From the NCBI RefSeq assembly GCF_005885815.1, contig NZ_CP040602.1:1751630-1815629 (forward strand): a DNA stretch of 64,000 nucleotides. Reading direction: 5' to 3'. Made by a program: the position numbers and the translations under genes. The DNA comes from Thiomicrorhabdus sediminis (GTDB taxonomy: Bacteria; Pseudomonadota; Gammaproteobacteria; Thiomicrospirales; Thiomicrospiraceae). Each line of letters begins with the position of its first letter. Positions within the stretch are counted from its first letter, which is position 1. Below, one piece after another: positions 27,455-37,035 of this stretch. The notes beneath the pieces were generated by a model. The model saw nothing but the letters and a program-made list of their open reading frames with translations, did no database searches and was not told the origin of the DNA.

Positions 27455-27766
27455 ATGTCTATCAAAATCAGAATGCGTGGTAAGTCTGCTGGTGGTGTTG
27501 CTGAAGTTAAAGCACTAATCAAGCACGAAATGGAATCAGGTGCTCGTATGAACAAGAAAACTGGTAAGCCATATCCAGCTAAGTTCATCGACATGGTTGA
27601 AGTTTCAGTTAACGGTACTAAAGCTGTTGACGCTCAATGGTCTGGTGCAGTTTCTGCTAACCCATACATGGCTGTTAAAGTTAAAGCCAACAAGGGTGAC
27701 GAAGTTACTGTATCTCTAAAAGACAATACTGGTGCTACTGGTACTGAGTCTATCAAGCTTAAGTAA
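27455..27766 (+). CDS. soxZ: Sulfur-carrier partner protein SoxZ
   Basis: 103 residues without a signal peptide. SoxZ forms a heterodimer with SoxY and is carried out by SoxY's Tat signal. The typical features are IRMRGKSAGGVAEVKALIKH at the start and the immunoglobulin-like pattern with ANKGDEVTVSLKD near the end. Its codons are biased like soxY. A 9-bp hairpin separates it from soxA. Confidence 0.96.
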   Translation: MSIKIRMRGKSAGGVAEVKALIKHEMESGARMNKKTGKPYPAKFIDMVEVSVNGTKAVDAQWSGAVSANPYMAVKVKANKGDEVTVSLKDNTGATGTESIKLK

Positions 27767-27776
27767 TTAAGTTTGC

Positions 27777-27803
27777 ACTGACGTCGGCATCGCTGGCGTC
27801 AGT
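27777..27803 (+). other. Intercistronic hairpin between soxZ and soxA
   Basis: ACTGACGTC (27777-27785) pairs with GGCGTCAGT (27795-27803), with one G-T pair and a nine-base loop. It has no T run, so it may mark mRNA processing or stability that sets unequal levels of SoxYZ and SoxA. A partial attenuation is also possible. Confidence 0.55.
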
Positions 27804-27860
27804 ATAATCCCAAAAATATAATAACTAGAAATATACAGAGCTCTCGGACGGAGGATTGGA

Positions 27861-28691
27861 ATGAAAAAGTCACTACTAATCGCCTTATCATTAGGTGTAG
27901 CAGTTAGTGCCGGTAGTCAATCGGCTTATGCTGTAGATCCAGAGACGGATCGTCAACAAATTGTTGATTTCTTCAAGGCAAAAAACCCTAAACTTGCCCC
28001 TGAAGAATATGTAAACGGTGCTTATATTTATAGCGCTGACAAGATGGCTCAATGGGAAGCCGCAGAAGAATTCCCTCCATATTTAGATGCAATCGATGCT
28101 GGTGAAGCAGCATGGAATAAAGACAAAGCAGTTTATGAAAAATGCTTTGGTTCGGATGTTTCAAAAATCCGCGCTCAGTACCCATACTTTGATGATAACG
28201 CTGGTCAAGTTGTAACACTTGAAGGTGCTATCAACAAATGTCGTACTGATGCTGGCCTGAAAGCGCTTAAGTGGAAAAAAGGTACTCTAGCTCAGATTAG
28301 TGGTTACCTAGCTTACAATGCGCGTGGTCAGAAAATCGACGTTAAAATCGAAAGCGAAGGTGCTAAAAAAGCATATAACGAAGGTCGTGCAATGTACCTA
28401 GCGGAAAAAGGTCAACTAAACCTTTCTTGTGCTAAGTGTCACACTTACAATGCTGGACGTAAAGCACGTTCTAACACACTTTCACCTGCTCTAGGTCACG
28501 TAACTCACTTCCCTGTGTTCCGTGCTAAGTGGCAGAACCTTGGTACACTTCACCGTCGTTATGGTGGTTGTCACAAGAATATGCGTGCTAAGCCATTCAA
28601 GGCTCAGAGCGCTGAATACCGTAACCTAGAATTCTTCCAGGCTTATATGTCTAACGGTTTGGAAATCAATGGTCCAGGTTACCGCGAGTAA
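27861..28691 (+). CDS. soxA: Diheme/monoheme sulfur-oxidation cytochrome SoxA (probable single-haem type)
   Basis: 276 residues with an N-terminal signal peptide ending SAYA. The catalytic C-terminal domain has haem site CAKCH (190-194), and the cysteine C237 in YGGCHKN is the expected haem ligand that becomes persulfidated. The N-terminal domain has no CxxCH; it has lone cysteines C95 (KCFG) and C127 (NKC), which in single-haem SoxA form a disulfide. This indicates the monohaem class. GGAGG precedes the ATG. It is the last gene of the operon. Confidence 0.93.
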   Translation: MKKSLLIALSLGVAVSAGSQSAYAVDPETDRQQIVDFFKAKNPKLAPEEYVNGAYIYSADKMAQWEAAEEFPPYLDAIDAGEAAWNKDKAVYEKCFGSDVSKIRAQYPYFDDNAGQVVTLEGAINKCRTDAGLKALKWKKGTLAQISGYLAYNARGQKIDVKIESEGAKKAYNEGRAMYLAEKGQLNLSCAKCHTYNAGRKARSNTLSPALGHVTHFPVFRAKWQNLGTLHRRYGGCHKNMRAKPFKAQSAEYRNLEFFQAYMSNGLEINGPGYRE

Positions 28692-28703
28692 TTAAAACGA
28701 CTC

Positions 28704-28735
28704 AAAAAAAAGCCCAGGCAACTGGGCTTTTTTTT
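28704..28735 (+). terminator. Terminator of soxXYZA
   Basis: AGCCCAG and CTGGGCT form a stem with a GCAA tetraloop, flanked by A8 and T8 runs. Strong intrinsic terminator. Confidence 0.92.
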
Positions 28736-28830
28736 GCTCTAATAAAAAACATTAATAAAAACTTATATTAGTTAATAACGATTCGATGTAGAGCTTAATA
28801 AATTCCTCCGATTGGTCTTTTTCTAAAGAC

Positions 28831-28862
28831 AAAAAAACCGGCTATTATAGCCGGCCTTTTTT
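28831..28862. terminator. Bidirectional terminator before the TerB-like gene
   Basis: CCGGCTATTATAGCCGG (28838-28854) is a palindromic stem flanked by A7 and a CCTTTTTT run. It closes the minus-strand TerB-like unit and backs up sox termination. Confidence 0.85.
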
Positions 28863-28883
28863 AAGTAAATGTCCTCGCGGAAT

Positions 28884-29285
28884 TTAATCCAACTCGAGCA
28901 TCTGTTCCCCTTCATAGACCCAGTCAAAACCTTGACGAACCCACTTCTCGATACGCATAATCAGACTGGCATCATTTAAGCCCATTTTCTGAGCAATTAA
29001 GAACACCTTATCCTGCTCTTCCTTACCGAAGTGACCATCTTTATAAGAAAGCTTGATCAACTCCTGTAAAGTGATAATACGAGACGCTTTAGTATCCAAT
29101 ACGGTCAACAGATCATCGTAGTTGATATCAACCTTATCCAGGTTGTATTCGATACCGTAGGCCTCACTAAAAGACTGTAAATAACCAATCTCCTCTTCGG
29201 AGACATCATTATCGGCCGCGGCCAAATTTGCCGCCAAGTCAAAAACAACCTGACGCTGCTCAGGGGTTAGTTTATTTGCAAACAT
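28884..29285 (-). CDS. TerB-like small helical protein of unknown function
   Basis: 133 residues from the ATG at 29285 (a CGGAG lies 5 bases upstream; an in-frame GTG two codons earlier is less favoured). The all-helical pattern with DLAANLAAADNDVSEEEIGYLQ and a second KLSYKDGHFGKEEQD element looks like two EF-like acidic turns of the TerB/DUF533 family. Members are often annotated as tellurite resistance proteins, but no tellurite genes are near, so the true role is unknown. It starts 14 bases after ilvD on the same strand, so it may be cotranscribed with it. Confidence 0.7.
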   Translation of the reverse strand: MFANKLTPEQRQVVFDLAANLAAADNDVSEEEIGYLQSFSEAYGIEYNLDKVDINYDDLLTVLDTKASRIITLQELIKLSYKDGHFGKEEQDKVFLIAQKMGLNDASLIMRIEKWVRQGFDWVYEGEQMLELD

Positions 29286-29299
29286 CCGCACTCCGTCCT

Positions 29300-31159
29300 T
29301 TAATTACGTTCAACCTGTTCAATATTACGTACCGCACCAAACGCCGCACTCGTTGTCATCGCCGCATAAGCTCTTAAGGCGACACTGACGCGTCGCTCTC
29401 TAGGCTGCTCTGGCTTCCAAGCGTGTGCAGCGCCTTTTGATTCCATCGCATGACGACGCTCTTCAAACTCTTCATCACTTACTTTAGCATTGATGGTACG
29501 GTTTGGAATATCGATTTCAATAATATCACCATCCTCAACCAGACCGATATTACCGCCTTCGGCAGCTTCTGGAGAACAGTGACCGATTGACAGCCCTGAA
29601 GTACCACCCGAGAAACGTCCATCCGTTAACAAGGCACATTCCTTACCAAGCCCTTTTGACTTCAAATAACTGGTCGGATATAACATTTCCTGCATACCCG
29701 GACCACCTTTGGGGCCTTCATAACGAATCAACACCACATCACCGGCTTTGACTTCATCACCCAAAATTCCGGCTACCGCATCATCCTGACTTTCATAGAT
29801 TTTCGCCTTTCCGGTAAACTTAAAGATCGACTCGTCAACACCGGCTGTTTTTACAATACAGCCATCCAGCGCGATATTACCTTTCAATACCGCTAAACCA
29901 CCGTCTTGAGTATAGGCGTGTTCCATAGAACGGATACAGCCATTTTCATCATCAACATCAACGTCTTTCCAACGTTTGGACTGACTGAAGGCTTCGGTGG
30001 TACGAATATTACCCGGCGCCGCTCTAAAGAAGGTATGCACCTGTTCGTCTTCGGTACGCGAGATATCCCATAGATCAATCGCCGCGCCCATTGTTGAGGC
30101 ATGCACCGTATGCACATCGGTATTGATCAAACCGCCGCGCTCCAACTCACCTAGGATTCGCATAATACCACCGGCTCTATGCACATCTTCCATATGATAG
30201 GTTTTCGAGTTCGGTGCCACTTTTACCAAACAAGGCACTTTACGAGAAATATCGTCCATATCCTGCATATTGAATTCAACCTTGGCTTCATGAGCGATAG
30301 CCAAGAGGTGCAGTACGGTATTGGTTGACCCCCCCATTGCCACATCCAACGCCATCGCATTCTGGAAAGCTTCATAAGTGGCGATACTACGTGGCAATAC
30401 ACGCTCGTCATCCTGTTCATAATACTGCTTGGTGATTTCAACAATACGACGTCCTGCTTCTATAAACAGGTTTTTACGATCCGCGTGAGTCGCCAAGGTA
30501 GTCCCGTTACCCGGTAAAGCCATACCCAGCGCTTCTGCCAAACAGTTCATCGAGTTAGCGGTGAACATCCCAGAACAGGAACCACAGGTCGGGCAAGCGG
30601 AACGTTCAACTTCTTCAACATCACTGTCTGAACAAGAGTCATCCGCTGCCATAACCATCGCATCAACCAGGTCAAGCTTAATGCCTTCACCACCTAAAAC
30701 GGTTTTACCGGACTCCATCGGTCCACCGGTCACGAAAATCGTCGGGATATTCAAGCGCATCGCCGCCATCATCATTCCCGGAGTGATTTTGTCACAGTTA
30801 GAGATACAGACCAAGGCATCGGCACAGTGCGCATTACACATATACTCGACAGAGTCGGCGATCAAATCACGAGAAGGCAATGAATACAACATACCGTCGT
30901 GACCCATGGCAATACCATCATCAACCGCAATGGTATTAAACTCTTTGGCAACACCGCCAGATTCTTCAATCACCTTGGCAACCAGCTGCCCCATATCTTT
31001 CAAATGAACGTGACCGGGTACAAACTGGGTAAATGAATTGGCAACCGCAATAATAGGTTTACCAAAATCTCCGGTTTGCATTCCAGTGGCTCGCCATAAA
31101 GCACGGGCCCCTGCCATATTGCGACCATGCGTACTGGTTTTAGAACGATACTGCGGCAT
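29300..31159 (-). CDS. ilvD: Dihydroxy-acid dehydratase
   Basis: 619 residues from the ATG at 31159 with AGGAG just before it; the frame is open further upstream without a start that fits. The iron-sulfur enzyme makes 2-keto acids in valine and isoleucine synthesis. The cluster ligands are in [21 protein letters not shown] and [19 protein letters not shown]. It is divergent from argA across 99 bases. It depends on a cluster, which ties it to the Suf and IscR genes in this window. Confidence 0.97.
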   Translation of the reverse strand: MPQYRSKTSTHGRNMAGARALWRATGMQTGDFGKPIIAVANSFTQFVPGHVHLKDMGQLVAKVIEESGGVAKEFNTIAVDDGIAMGHDGMLYSLPSRDLIADSVEYMCNAHCADALVCISNCDKITPGMMMAAMRLNIPTIFVTGGPMESGKTVLGGEGIKLDLVDAMVMAADDSCSDSDVEEVERSACPTCGSCSGMFTANSMNCLAEALGMALPGNGTTLATHADRKNLFIEAGRRIVEITKQYYEQDDERVLPRSIATYEAFQNAMALDVAMGGSTNTVLHLLAIAHEAKVEFNMQDMDDISRKVPCLVKVAPNSKTYHMEDVHRAGGIMRILGELERGGLINTDVHTVHASTMGAAIDLWDISRTEDEQVHTFFRAAPGNIRTTEAFSQSKRWKDVDVDDENGCIRSMEHAYTQDGGLAVLKGNIALDGCIVKTAGVDESIFKFTGKAKIYESQDDAVAGILGDEVKAGDVVLIRYEGPKGGPGMQEMLYPTSYLKSKGLGKECALLTDGRFSGGTSGLSIGHCSPEAAEGGNIGLVEDGDIIEIDIPNRTINAKVSDEEFEERRHAMESKGAAHAWKPEQPRERRVSVALRAYAAMTTSAAFGAVRNIEQVERN

Positions 31160-31258
31160 GAAAAACTCCTTTTGGGCACTCAATCGTAAAAGCCTTGTCG
31201 ACTTTGCTAAAGAGGCTGTTATACTTACAAAAATTATTACTGTTATTTTCGCACATTC

Positions 31259-32542
31259 ATGCAGCAATCTGAATTAGATTTTATTAATACACTACGACAA
31301 TCGACTCGTTATATTGAACAACACAGGGGTAAAACCTGCGTTATCTATATTCCAGGCGAATTTATGGCTGAAAAACAGTCGGTTGCTCAACTGTGTCAGG
31401 ATATCGGCCTGCTGCATAATCTCGGCCTCAAACTGGTATTGGCCATGGGTGCCAATCAGCAGTTGAATGAAGCCTTTGCGGCGGAGAATTTTGCTGAAAT
31501 CTATCATCAGCAATTTCGCATTACCACCACCGAGATGATTCCTTGTTTCCAAAAGACCATTGGTCTGTTGCGCAGTCAATTCGAAGCCAGTTTCAGTCAA
31601 GCCAACTCTCATCAGCCAAACCCGCCTACTTTGGTGTCTGGCAACTGGGTGGTGGCACAACCTAAAGGGGTTGTTGAAGGCATCGATTTCCAACATACCG
31701 GCAAACTGCGCAAAATCCAACACAAGGCGATCAGCGACTGTTTGGAATCCGGTCAAGTTGCCCTGCTAACGCCTATTGCCTACTCTTTGACCGGTGAAGT
31801 CTTCAACCTAAATACGCTGGAGCAAGCTTGTCAGATTGCCGCCACCATCGAAGCGGATAAGTTAATGATTTACGGCTCTGAGTCGCAATTAAAAGGGCTT
31901 GCCAAACAGATGAGCCTGCCACAGCTAAAGCAGTTAAAAGCGGACAATATCGAGCAGCAGCAACTGATCGAACAGATCAGCGTGCTGCAGAACAAGGTCA
32001 AACGCATCCATTTGATTGCGCAAATCGATCCGAGCGCTTTACTGCTTGAGCTATTCACCAGAGACGGTGTCGGCAGCATGATATTCAGTGACCGTTATCA
32101 TCAATTGCGTGCGGCGCAAATCGATGATGTCTGCGGCATTCTCAGCCTCATTGAGCCACTTGAACAATCAGGCGTTCTGGTAAAACGCTCGCGTGAACGT
32201 TTGGAACTGGAAATTGAAAACTTCTCCGTTATTCAACGCGACGATTTGATTATCGGCTGCGCCGCACTCTATGCATCCGGCAATGATATGGCGGAACTGG
32301 CTTGCTTAGCGGTCAGCAAAGAATACCAAGGCCAGGAACTGGGCTTTGAACTGCTCAAACACCTTGAACAGCAAGCCAAACAATTAGGCTATAAAACGCT
32401 GTTTCTATTAACGACTCACACTCATCACTGGTTCATCGAACATGGATTTGTCCTAGGTGATATCAGCATGCTTCCCGATGAAAAACAGAGTCTCTATAAT
32501 TACCAAAGACAATCCAAAGTACTCGTCAAACCGCTGTCCTAA
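31259..32542 (+). CDS. argA: N-acetylglutamate synthase (AAK plus GNAT)
   Basis: 427 residues. The first about 280 residues are the amino-acid-kinase-like regulatory domain ([14 protein letters not shown] near 20). The C-terminal GNAT domain follows from about 285, with [27 protein letters not shown] as acetyl-CoA motif. It begins arginine synthesis, together with argJ at 42.5 kb. Since argJ (ornithine acetyltransferase) recycles the acetyl group, ArgA here has mainly a priming role. It is divergent from ilvD, and rnt follows 18 bases after. Confidence 0.93.
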   Translation: MQQSELDFINTLRQSTRYIEQHRGKTCVIYIPGEFMAEKQSVAQLCQDIGLLHNLGLKLVLAMGANQQLNEAFAAENFAEIYHQQFRITTTEMIPCFQKTIGLLRSQFEASFSQANSHQPNPPTLVSGNWVVAQPKGVVEGIDFQHTGKLRKIQHKAISDCLESGQVALLTPIAYSLTGEVFNLNTLEQACQIAATIEADKLMIYGSESQLKGLAKQMSLPQLKQLKADNIEQQQLIEQISVLQNKVKRIHLIAQIDPSALLLELFTRDGVGSMIFSDRYHQLRAAQIDDVCGILSLIEPLEQSGVLVKRSRERLELEIENFSVIQRDDLIIGCAALYASGNDMAELACLAVSKEYQGQELGFELLKHLEQQAKQLGYKTLFLLTTHTHHWFIEHGFVLGDISMLPDEKQSLYNYQRQSKVLVKPLS

Positions 32543-32560
32543 CAGCTAAAGCTTGTTTTA

Positions 32561-33187
32561 ATGAACTATGTAAATAAGATCAAAGACCGATTTCGTGGTT
32601 TTCTTCCTGTCGTTGTTGATGTGGAAACAGCCGGATTCAATGCCAAAACCGATGCGCTACTGGAAATGGCGGTAGTCACCTTGAAAATGGATGAATACGG
32701 TCAGCTTAAACGCGATAAGACCTTTGATCGCAATATCCTGCCGTTTCCAGGCGCCAATATCGAACAAAGCGCTCTTAAATTTATCGGCATGGAAGACCCC
32801 TTTCACCCTTTCCGCCAAGCGATTAACGAAAAACAGGCTTTAAAAGAACTGTTCGAACCAATCAAGCAACAGCTTAAAGAAACCGGCTGCAGCCGTGCAG
32901 TATTGGTCGGACATAACGCTTTTTTTGATTTGAATTTTGTTCTCGCCGCTGCCGAGCGCTGTCACCTGAAAGCACCGTTTCACCAGTTCAGCACTTTTGA
33001 TACGGTCTCTTTATCAGGATTGGCCTACGGTCAGACCGTACTCGCTAAAGCGGCTATCTGTGCCGGGCTTGAATGGGATAATCAGCAAGCTCATTCAGCG
33101 GTTTACGATACCGAAAAGACAGCGGATTTATTCTGCAAAATCGTCAATCAATGGCCGCTAAGCATGCCGGATGATAACGACGACTAA
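32561..33187 (+). CDS. rnt: Ribonuclease T (tRNA 3'-end maturation)
   Basis: 208 residues of the DEDDh exonuclease superfamily. Active-site D and E are in [20 protein letters not shown], with [12 protein letters not shown] and [14 protein letters not shown] carrying the other two acids and the histidine. RNase T trims tRNA and 5S/23S rRNA 3' ends. It is the second member of the same superfamily in the window, after orn. It follows argA by 18 bases. Confidence 0.95.
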   Translation: MNYVNKIKDRFRGFLPVVVDVETAGFNAKTDALLEMAVVTLKMDEYGQLKRDKTFDRNILPFPGANIEQSALKFIGMEDPFHPFRQAINEKQALKELFEPIKQQLKETGCSRAVLVGHNAFFDLNFVLAAAERCHLKAPFHQFSTFDTVSLSGLAYGQTVLAKAAICAGLEWDNQQAHSAVYDTEKTADLFCKIVNQWPLSMPDDNDD

Positions 33188-33191
33188 ACGC

Positions 33192-34196
33192 CTAACACTC
33201 AATCACCAGCTTGCCACACATATCCCCCTTGGCGATGCGTGCTAAAGCAATTTTCAAATTATTGGCATTAAGCCCTGTTAGCTGCTGGGAATCTATCGGC
33301 TGAAATTCCTGCTGATCAATAATGGTGGCGATTTTGGTTAAGATCTGCCCTTGTAAAAACCGATCCTTGGTCTGATACAGGCTTCGGCTGAACATAAACT
33401 CCCAATGAATCGAGACGCTTTTGTTTTTAAAGACGTTCAGATCGGTTTCCTTGCCCGTCGACACCAATAAACAAATTTCACCAAATGGCTTGATCGATTC
33501 GGCCATATTCTGCATATGTGTATCACTGTCGGCGGCACAAAGAATATAGTCCACTTCAGCTTGTATCGCTTTTTCCAACTGTGCTTTTAGAGGCTGATAA
33601 TGATCAATCACCTTATCCGCCCCCATCGCCAAGCACCATTTTTTGGAGCTTTCACGGGAGGCCGTGGCAATCACTTGTAAACCGACACGCTTGGCCAATT
33701 GAATCGCTATGGAGCCGACACCACCGGCACCACCAATAATCAAAAGCGACTTATTACGGTTATCGACCCTATTTTCGCTAATCGACAACTTATCAAATAA
33801 GGCCTCGTAGGCAGTAATAGACACCAGAGGAAATGCGGCGGACTGAGTTAGGGATAATTTCGATGGCGCCTTACCGACCAATTGCCAATCAATTAACTGT
33901 TGATCGGCAAAGCTGCCGGAACGAGTCATATCACCAGCATAGAACACCTTGTCGCCGACCTGAAAACCATTGACCTGATCACCCATTGCAACCACTTCAG
34001 CAACGGCATCATAGCCGAGCACTTTGTTTTGCTGCGCTTGGTTGAGCGCGTTTTGATATAGCTTGGTGTCTACCGGATTAACCGCTACCGCCAAAGGCCT
34101 GACCAGTAAGTCATTGGCCGTCATGACATCTAATGCCAATGGCTCTACCTTAAAGTTAAAATCTTTATTTTCAATATCAACAACAAATTGCTGCAT
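33192..34196 (-). CDS. Zinc-independent medium-chain alcohol dehydrogenase / quinone oxidoreductase-like protein
   Basis: 334 residues. It has an N-terminal GroES-like domain (VNPVDTKLY, GYDAVAEVVAMGDQVNGFQVGDKVF). The NADPH-binding Rossmann fold has GGAGGVGSIAIQLAKRVG near 155. The usual structural zinc cysteines are absent, which fits the quinone-reductase-like branch (often labelled zinc-binding alcohol dehydrogenase family). Likely an NADPH-dependent enone or quinone reductase, substrate unknown. It is convergent with rnt, with only 4 bases between the stops. Confidence 0.82.
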   Translation of the reverse strand: MQQFVVDIENKDFNFKVEPLALDVMTANDLLVRPLAVAVNPVDTKLYQNALNQAQQNKVLGYDAVAEVVAMGDQVNGFQVGDKVFYAGDMTRSGSFADQQLIDWQLVGKAPSKLSLTQSAAFPLVSITAYEALFDKLSISENRVDNRNKSLLIIGGAGGVGSIAIQLAKRVGLQVIATASRESSKKWCLAMGADKVIDHYQPLKAQLEKAIQAEVDYILCAADSDTHMQNMAESIKPFGEICLLVSTGKETDLNVFKNKSVSIHWEFMFSRSLYQTKDRFLQGQILTKIATIIDQQEFQPIDSQQLTGLNANNLKIALARIAKGDMCGKLVIEC

Positions 34197-34266
34197 ACAG
34201 CTTTCCTTTTGCGGTTTAACGAGGTTATTTCTTCATCAATGTCAGTCTTTGCTCGGTTCTAAACGC

Positions 34267-34302
34267 AAAAAGGCATCTGAAGAAACTCTACAGATGCCTT
34301 TT
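34267..34302 (-). terminator. Terminator of grxD
   Basis: AAAAAGGCATCTG (34267-34279) pairs with CAGATGCCTTTT (34291-34302). On the minus strand the stem is followed by TTTTT. It closes grxD. Confidence 0.85.
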
Positions 34303-34324
34303 CAAACCGATTCATAACAATGAA

Positions 34325-34687
34325 TTATGCTTCTGCGGCCGCCTCATGCTTGGCATTTGCGTCAGCCATCATTTTTTTCAATTCACCAGATTCAGCCAAT
34401 TCAATAGTGATATCGCAACCACCTTGTAGTTCACCACCGATATAAAGCTGCGGGAAAGTCGGCCAATCCTGATACTTTGGCAAATGCTCAAAAATAGTCG
34501 CGTCCGCTAACACATTAACGAAGGCAAACTTTTCACCGGTATCCGCCAACGCCTGCGCAGCGCGACTTGAAAAACCGCAAGAAGGCATTTGTGGAGAACC
34601 TTTCATATAGATAACCACTGGATTATTTGTTACCTGGCTATGAATACGTTCTAAAGTTTCTTGAACGACTGGATCTTCGTGTTGCAT
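34325..34687 (-). CDS. grxD: Monothiol glutaredoxin Grx4
   Basis: 120 residues with C37-G-F-S40 in place of the dithiol CPYC. The SCGFSSRAAQAL and WPTFPQLYIGGELQGG segments are typical. Monothiol glutaredoxins carry [2Fe-2S] clusters with glutathione, acting as carriers with the Suf or Isc machines. The last ten residues are Ala/Glu-rich and not conserved. It has its own terminator and no co-oriented neighbour close by. Confidence 0.95.
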   Translation of the reverse strand: MQHEDPVVQETLERIHSQVTNNPVVIYMKGSPQMPSCGFSSRAAQALADTGEKFAFVNVLADATIFEHLPKYQDWPTFPQLYIGGELQGGCDITIELAESGELKKMMADANAKHEAAAEA

Positions 34688-34838
34688 ATTTAATTCCTTA
34701 GTTTTAATTACCCGAGTATTTTACTAGGTTATTCATCAAAAAAACAGTGACCAATCTCAGTGGTTTATTACTTAACTGTTTAAATGGCGACAAAAAATGA
34801 TTTTTCAAGTCAAGCCGTCGCATAATTCTTGATAAGAG

Positions 34839-36671
34839 CTATAGAACTTTATCGACATGTTTTTGTAACCAGAACTCAAGCAGCGCAGCATGCCAGAGCT
34901 TACTGCCCTGAATTGCGGTAAAAGCTTGCGGTGCTTCCGGGTCATCGAGTAACTGCTGAAGCTTTTCGGCATTAAAAATACCACGCTTTTGTGCCGCTTC
35001 TGAGGTTAACAACGCTTTCATAAATTCAAAGAACTCACCACGTACGTATTTCAACGCCGGCATAGGAAATGCCACTTTCGGACGATCAATAATCGCATCC
35101 GGCACCAAGCCGCGACCTATCGCTTTTAAAATCTGCTTACCATTTTGTTTTAATTCGGCCGGAGCGGCCATCGCCACTTCCACCAGTTTATGATCCAAAA
35201 ACGGCACTCGCGCTTCCAATCCCCAAGCCATCGTCATATTGTCGACTCGCTTGACCGGATCATCGACAATCAAAGTGGTCACATCAAAACGCAATACCTG
35301 ATCTAAAAACTCATCCGCCCCGACTTCGGTCAAATGGTCGCCGACATACTGCGCAGTGACATTTTCCAAATGGTATTTCTCATTAACCACCTCAAGCCAT
35401 TCCTGATGTGATCTGTCGAAGTAATAAGGTGCAAAAGCTTGCAAGGCAACTTGCGGATCCGACAAATCCGCACCGGCGTCAACTAATTGTGCGGCCGCCT
35501 CGGCCATTTTGTCGTACCAGAAATAACCGCCGAAGACTTCATCGGCGCCCTGTCCGGACATGACAACTTTGACATCCTTTGATACCTGTTCGGAAAGCAG
35601 GTAAAAAGCGATCGCATCTTGGCCCACCATCGGCTCGGCCATTGCTTCAACCGCTTCATGCAAACGTGGCAATACCTCACTATTGGAAATCAAATATTGC
35701 TTATGGTCTGTCTGATAGCGCTTCACCACCATATCGGAAAAATCAAACTCATGCCCGCGCTCTTCCGGAGCGTCCTCAAAACCGATAGAGAAGGTTTTGA
35801 TATCTTTCACCCCGGCTTCAGCCAACATGGCCACCAATAAACTCGAATCCAAACCGCCTGACAACAAGACACCCACCGGTACATCGGCGGCGGTTAACCG
35901 TTTATGCACAGCCCGCTTAAGCTCTTCATGGATTGCATCGACCCATTGTTGCTGAGTTTGTGGAGCCGGGTTGCCATTCAAGGTTGTCGGGCGCTTGGCT
36001 TCTAAATGCCAGAAGCGCTTTTTATACATTTGCCCGTCCGGATTAACGATTAACCAGTGACCCGGTTCCAGTTTTTTAATGCCTTTTAAAATGGTATGAG
36101 GGGCCGGAATCACCGCATGCAAGGTCAACTGAAAATGCAAACCTACCGGATCGATTTCGCTGTTGATATCGTCTTCGACCAATAAAGCTTGGGTATTTGA
36201 GGCAAAACGCACGCCGCCATCAACCGGTGCATAATAAAGTGGCTTGATACCCAAACGGTCACGTGCCAACAGCAACTGTTGCTGTTCATCGTCCCAAATA
36301 GAAAAAGCAAACATCCCCTCAAAACGTTGCACACATTCCATCCCCCACTGGCGATAGGCCTTGAGAATCACCTCGGTATCGGTATGAGATTGAAATCCAT
36401 ATCCCAGATCAATCAATTCAGCTCTCAGTGCTTGATAGTTATAGATACAGCCGTTGAATACCAGAGTTAAACTGCCATCAATCATCGGTTGGTGACCTGC
36501 GGAAGAAAGATCGATAATGGATAAACGTTTATGCCCCAGGCCAACATGCTGATCGACCCATACGCCTTCATCGTCCGGCCCGCGATTCTGCATCGCCGCT
36601 AACATCGGTTTTAAGCGTTGTTCACTGGCCTTTTTTCCATTCCAGTAAATTTCTCCACAAATACCGCACAT
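34839..36671 (-). CDS. Asparagine-synthase-family amidotransferase, N-acetylglutaminylglutamine amidotransferase-like
   Basis: 610 residues. The N-terminal class II glutamine amidotransferase has the catalytic Cys2 (MCGICGEI) and NRGPDDEG. The C-terminal synthetase domain has the pyrophosphate loop LSGGLDSSLLV and SGQGADEVFGGY. Segments such as LVFNGCIYNYQALRAEL and LHAVIPAPHTILKGIKKLEPGHW look like the osmolyte N-acetylglutaminylglutamine amide (NAGGN) amidotransferase (asnO type) rather than E. coli AsnB. The usual ngs partner gene is not adjacent. Ordinary asparagine synthesis cannot be excluded. A gap of 364 bases upstream holds no gene and only weak promoter-like boxes. Confidence 0.75.
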   Translation of the reverse strand: MCGICGEIYWNGKKASEQRLKPMLAAMQNRGPDDEGVWVDQHVGLGHKRLSIIDLSSAGHQPMIDGSLTLVFNGCIYNYQALRAELIDLGYGFQSHTDTEVILKAYRQWGMECVQRFEGMFAFSIWDDEQQQLLLARDRLGIKPLYYAPVDGGVRFASNTQALLVEDDINSEIDPVGLHFQLTLHAVIPAPHTILKGIKKLEPGHWLIVNPDGQMYKKRFWHLEAKRPTTLNGNPAPQTQQQWVDAIHEELKRAVHKRLTAADVPVGVLLSGGLDSSLLVAMLAEAGVKDIKTFSIGFEDAPEERGHEFDFSDMVVKRYQTDHKQYLISNSEVLPRLHEAVEAMAEPMVGQDAIAFYLLSEQVSKDVKVVMSGQGADEVFGGYFWYDKMAEAAAQLVDAGADLSDPQVALQAFAPYYFDRSHQEWLEVVNEKYHLENVTAQYVGDHLTEVGADEFLDQVLRFDVTTLIVDDPVKRVDNMTMAWGLEARVPFLDHKLVEVAMAAPAELKQNGKQILKAIGRGLVPDAIIDRPKVAFPMPALKYVRGEFFEFMKALLTSEAAQKRGIFNAEKLQQLLDDPEAPQAFTAIQGSKLWHAALLEFWLQKHVDKVL

Positions 36672-37035
36672 AAATCTTTTCCTACCGCTTGTTTGTTTTC
36701 TATTGTTTATTTAAGTTGAGGTCTGTTGCTCGCTGTTAGAGCCCCCTGCAGCTAAATAAGTGCCCATTGTATAATTTTCAGGCCTTGCAGTCTGTTAAAT
36801 AGCGTAAAAACAGAGTTTGGAACTGAACATTATCGGCAAATACTGTGTCCAATAAAAGCCAACAACAGGCAAGTACAACGCCACGATACACACATCAACA
36901 ATTACTTATATATATGTTTTTTAATTTACCCTTCTGGTAATCTTTGCTACCCTTGAGCTATTAACTCATAATTGCTTGCTCCCTACCGACAGGGATTGAG
37001 CTATAAATCACCGATGAGAAGAGTTTATAAAACCT

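Noticed and set aside
28884-29285. Tellurite-resistance locus
   Set aside because: Only a TerB-like fold is present with no other ter genes, so resistance is not supported.
36900-36925. TATATATATG tract before the exported hydrolase as an origin-like AT-rich region
   Set aside because: Too short, with no DnaA boxes or iterons nearby.
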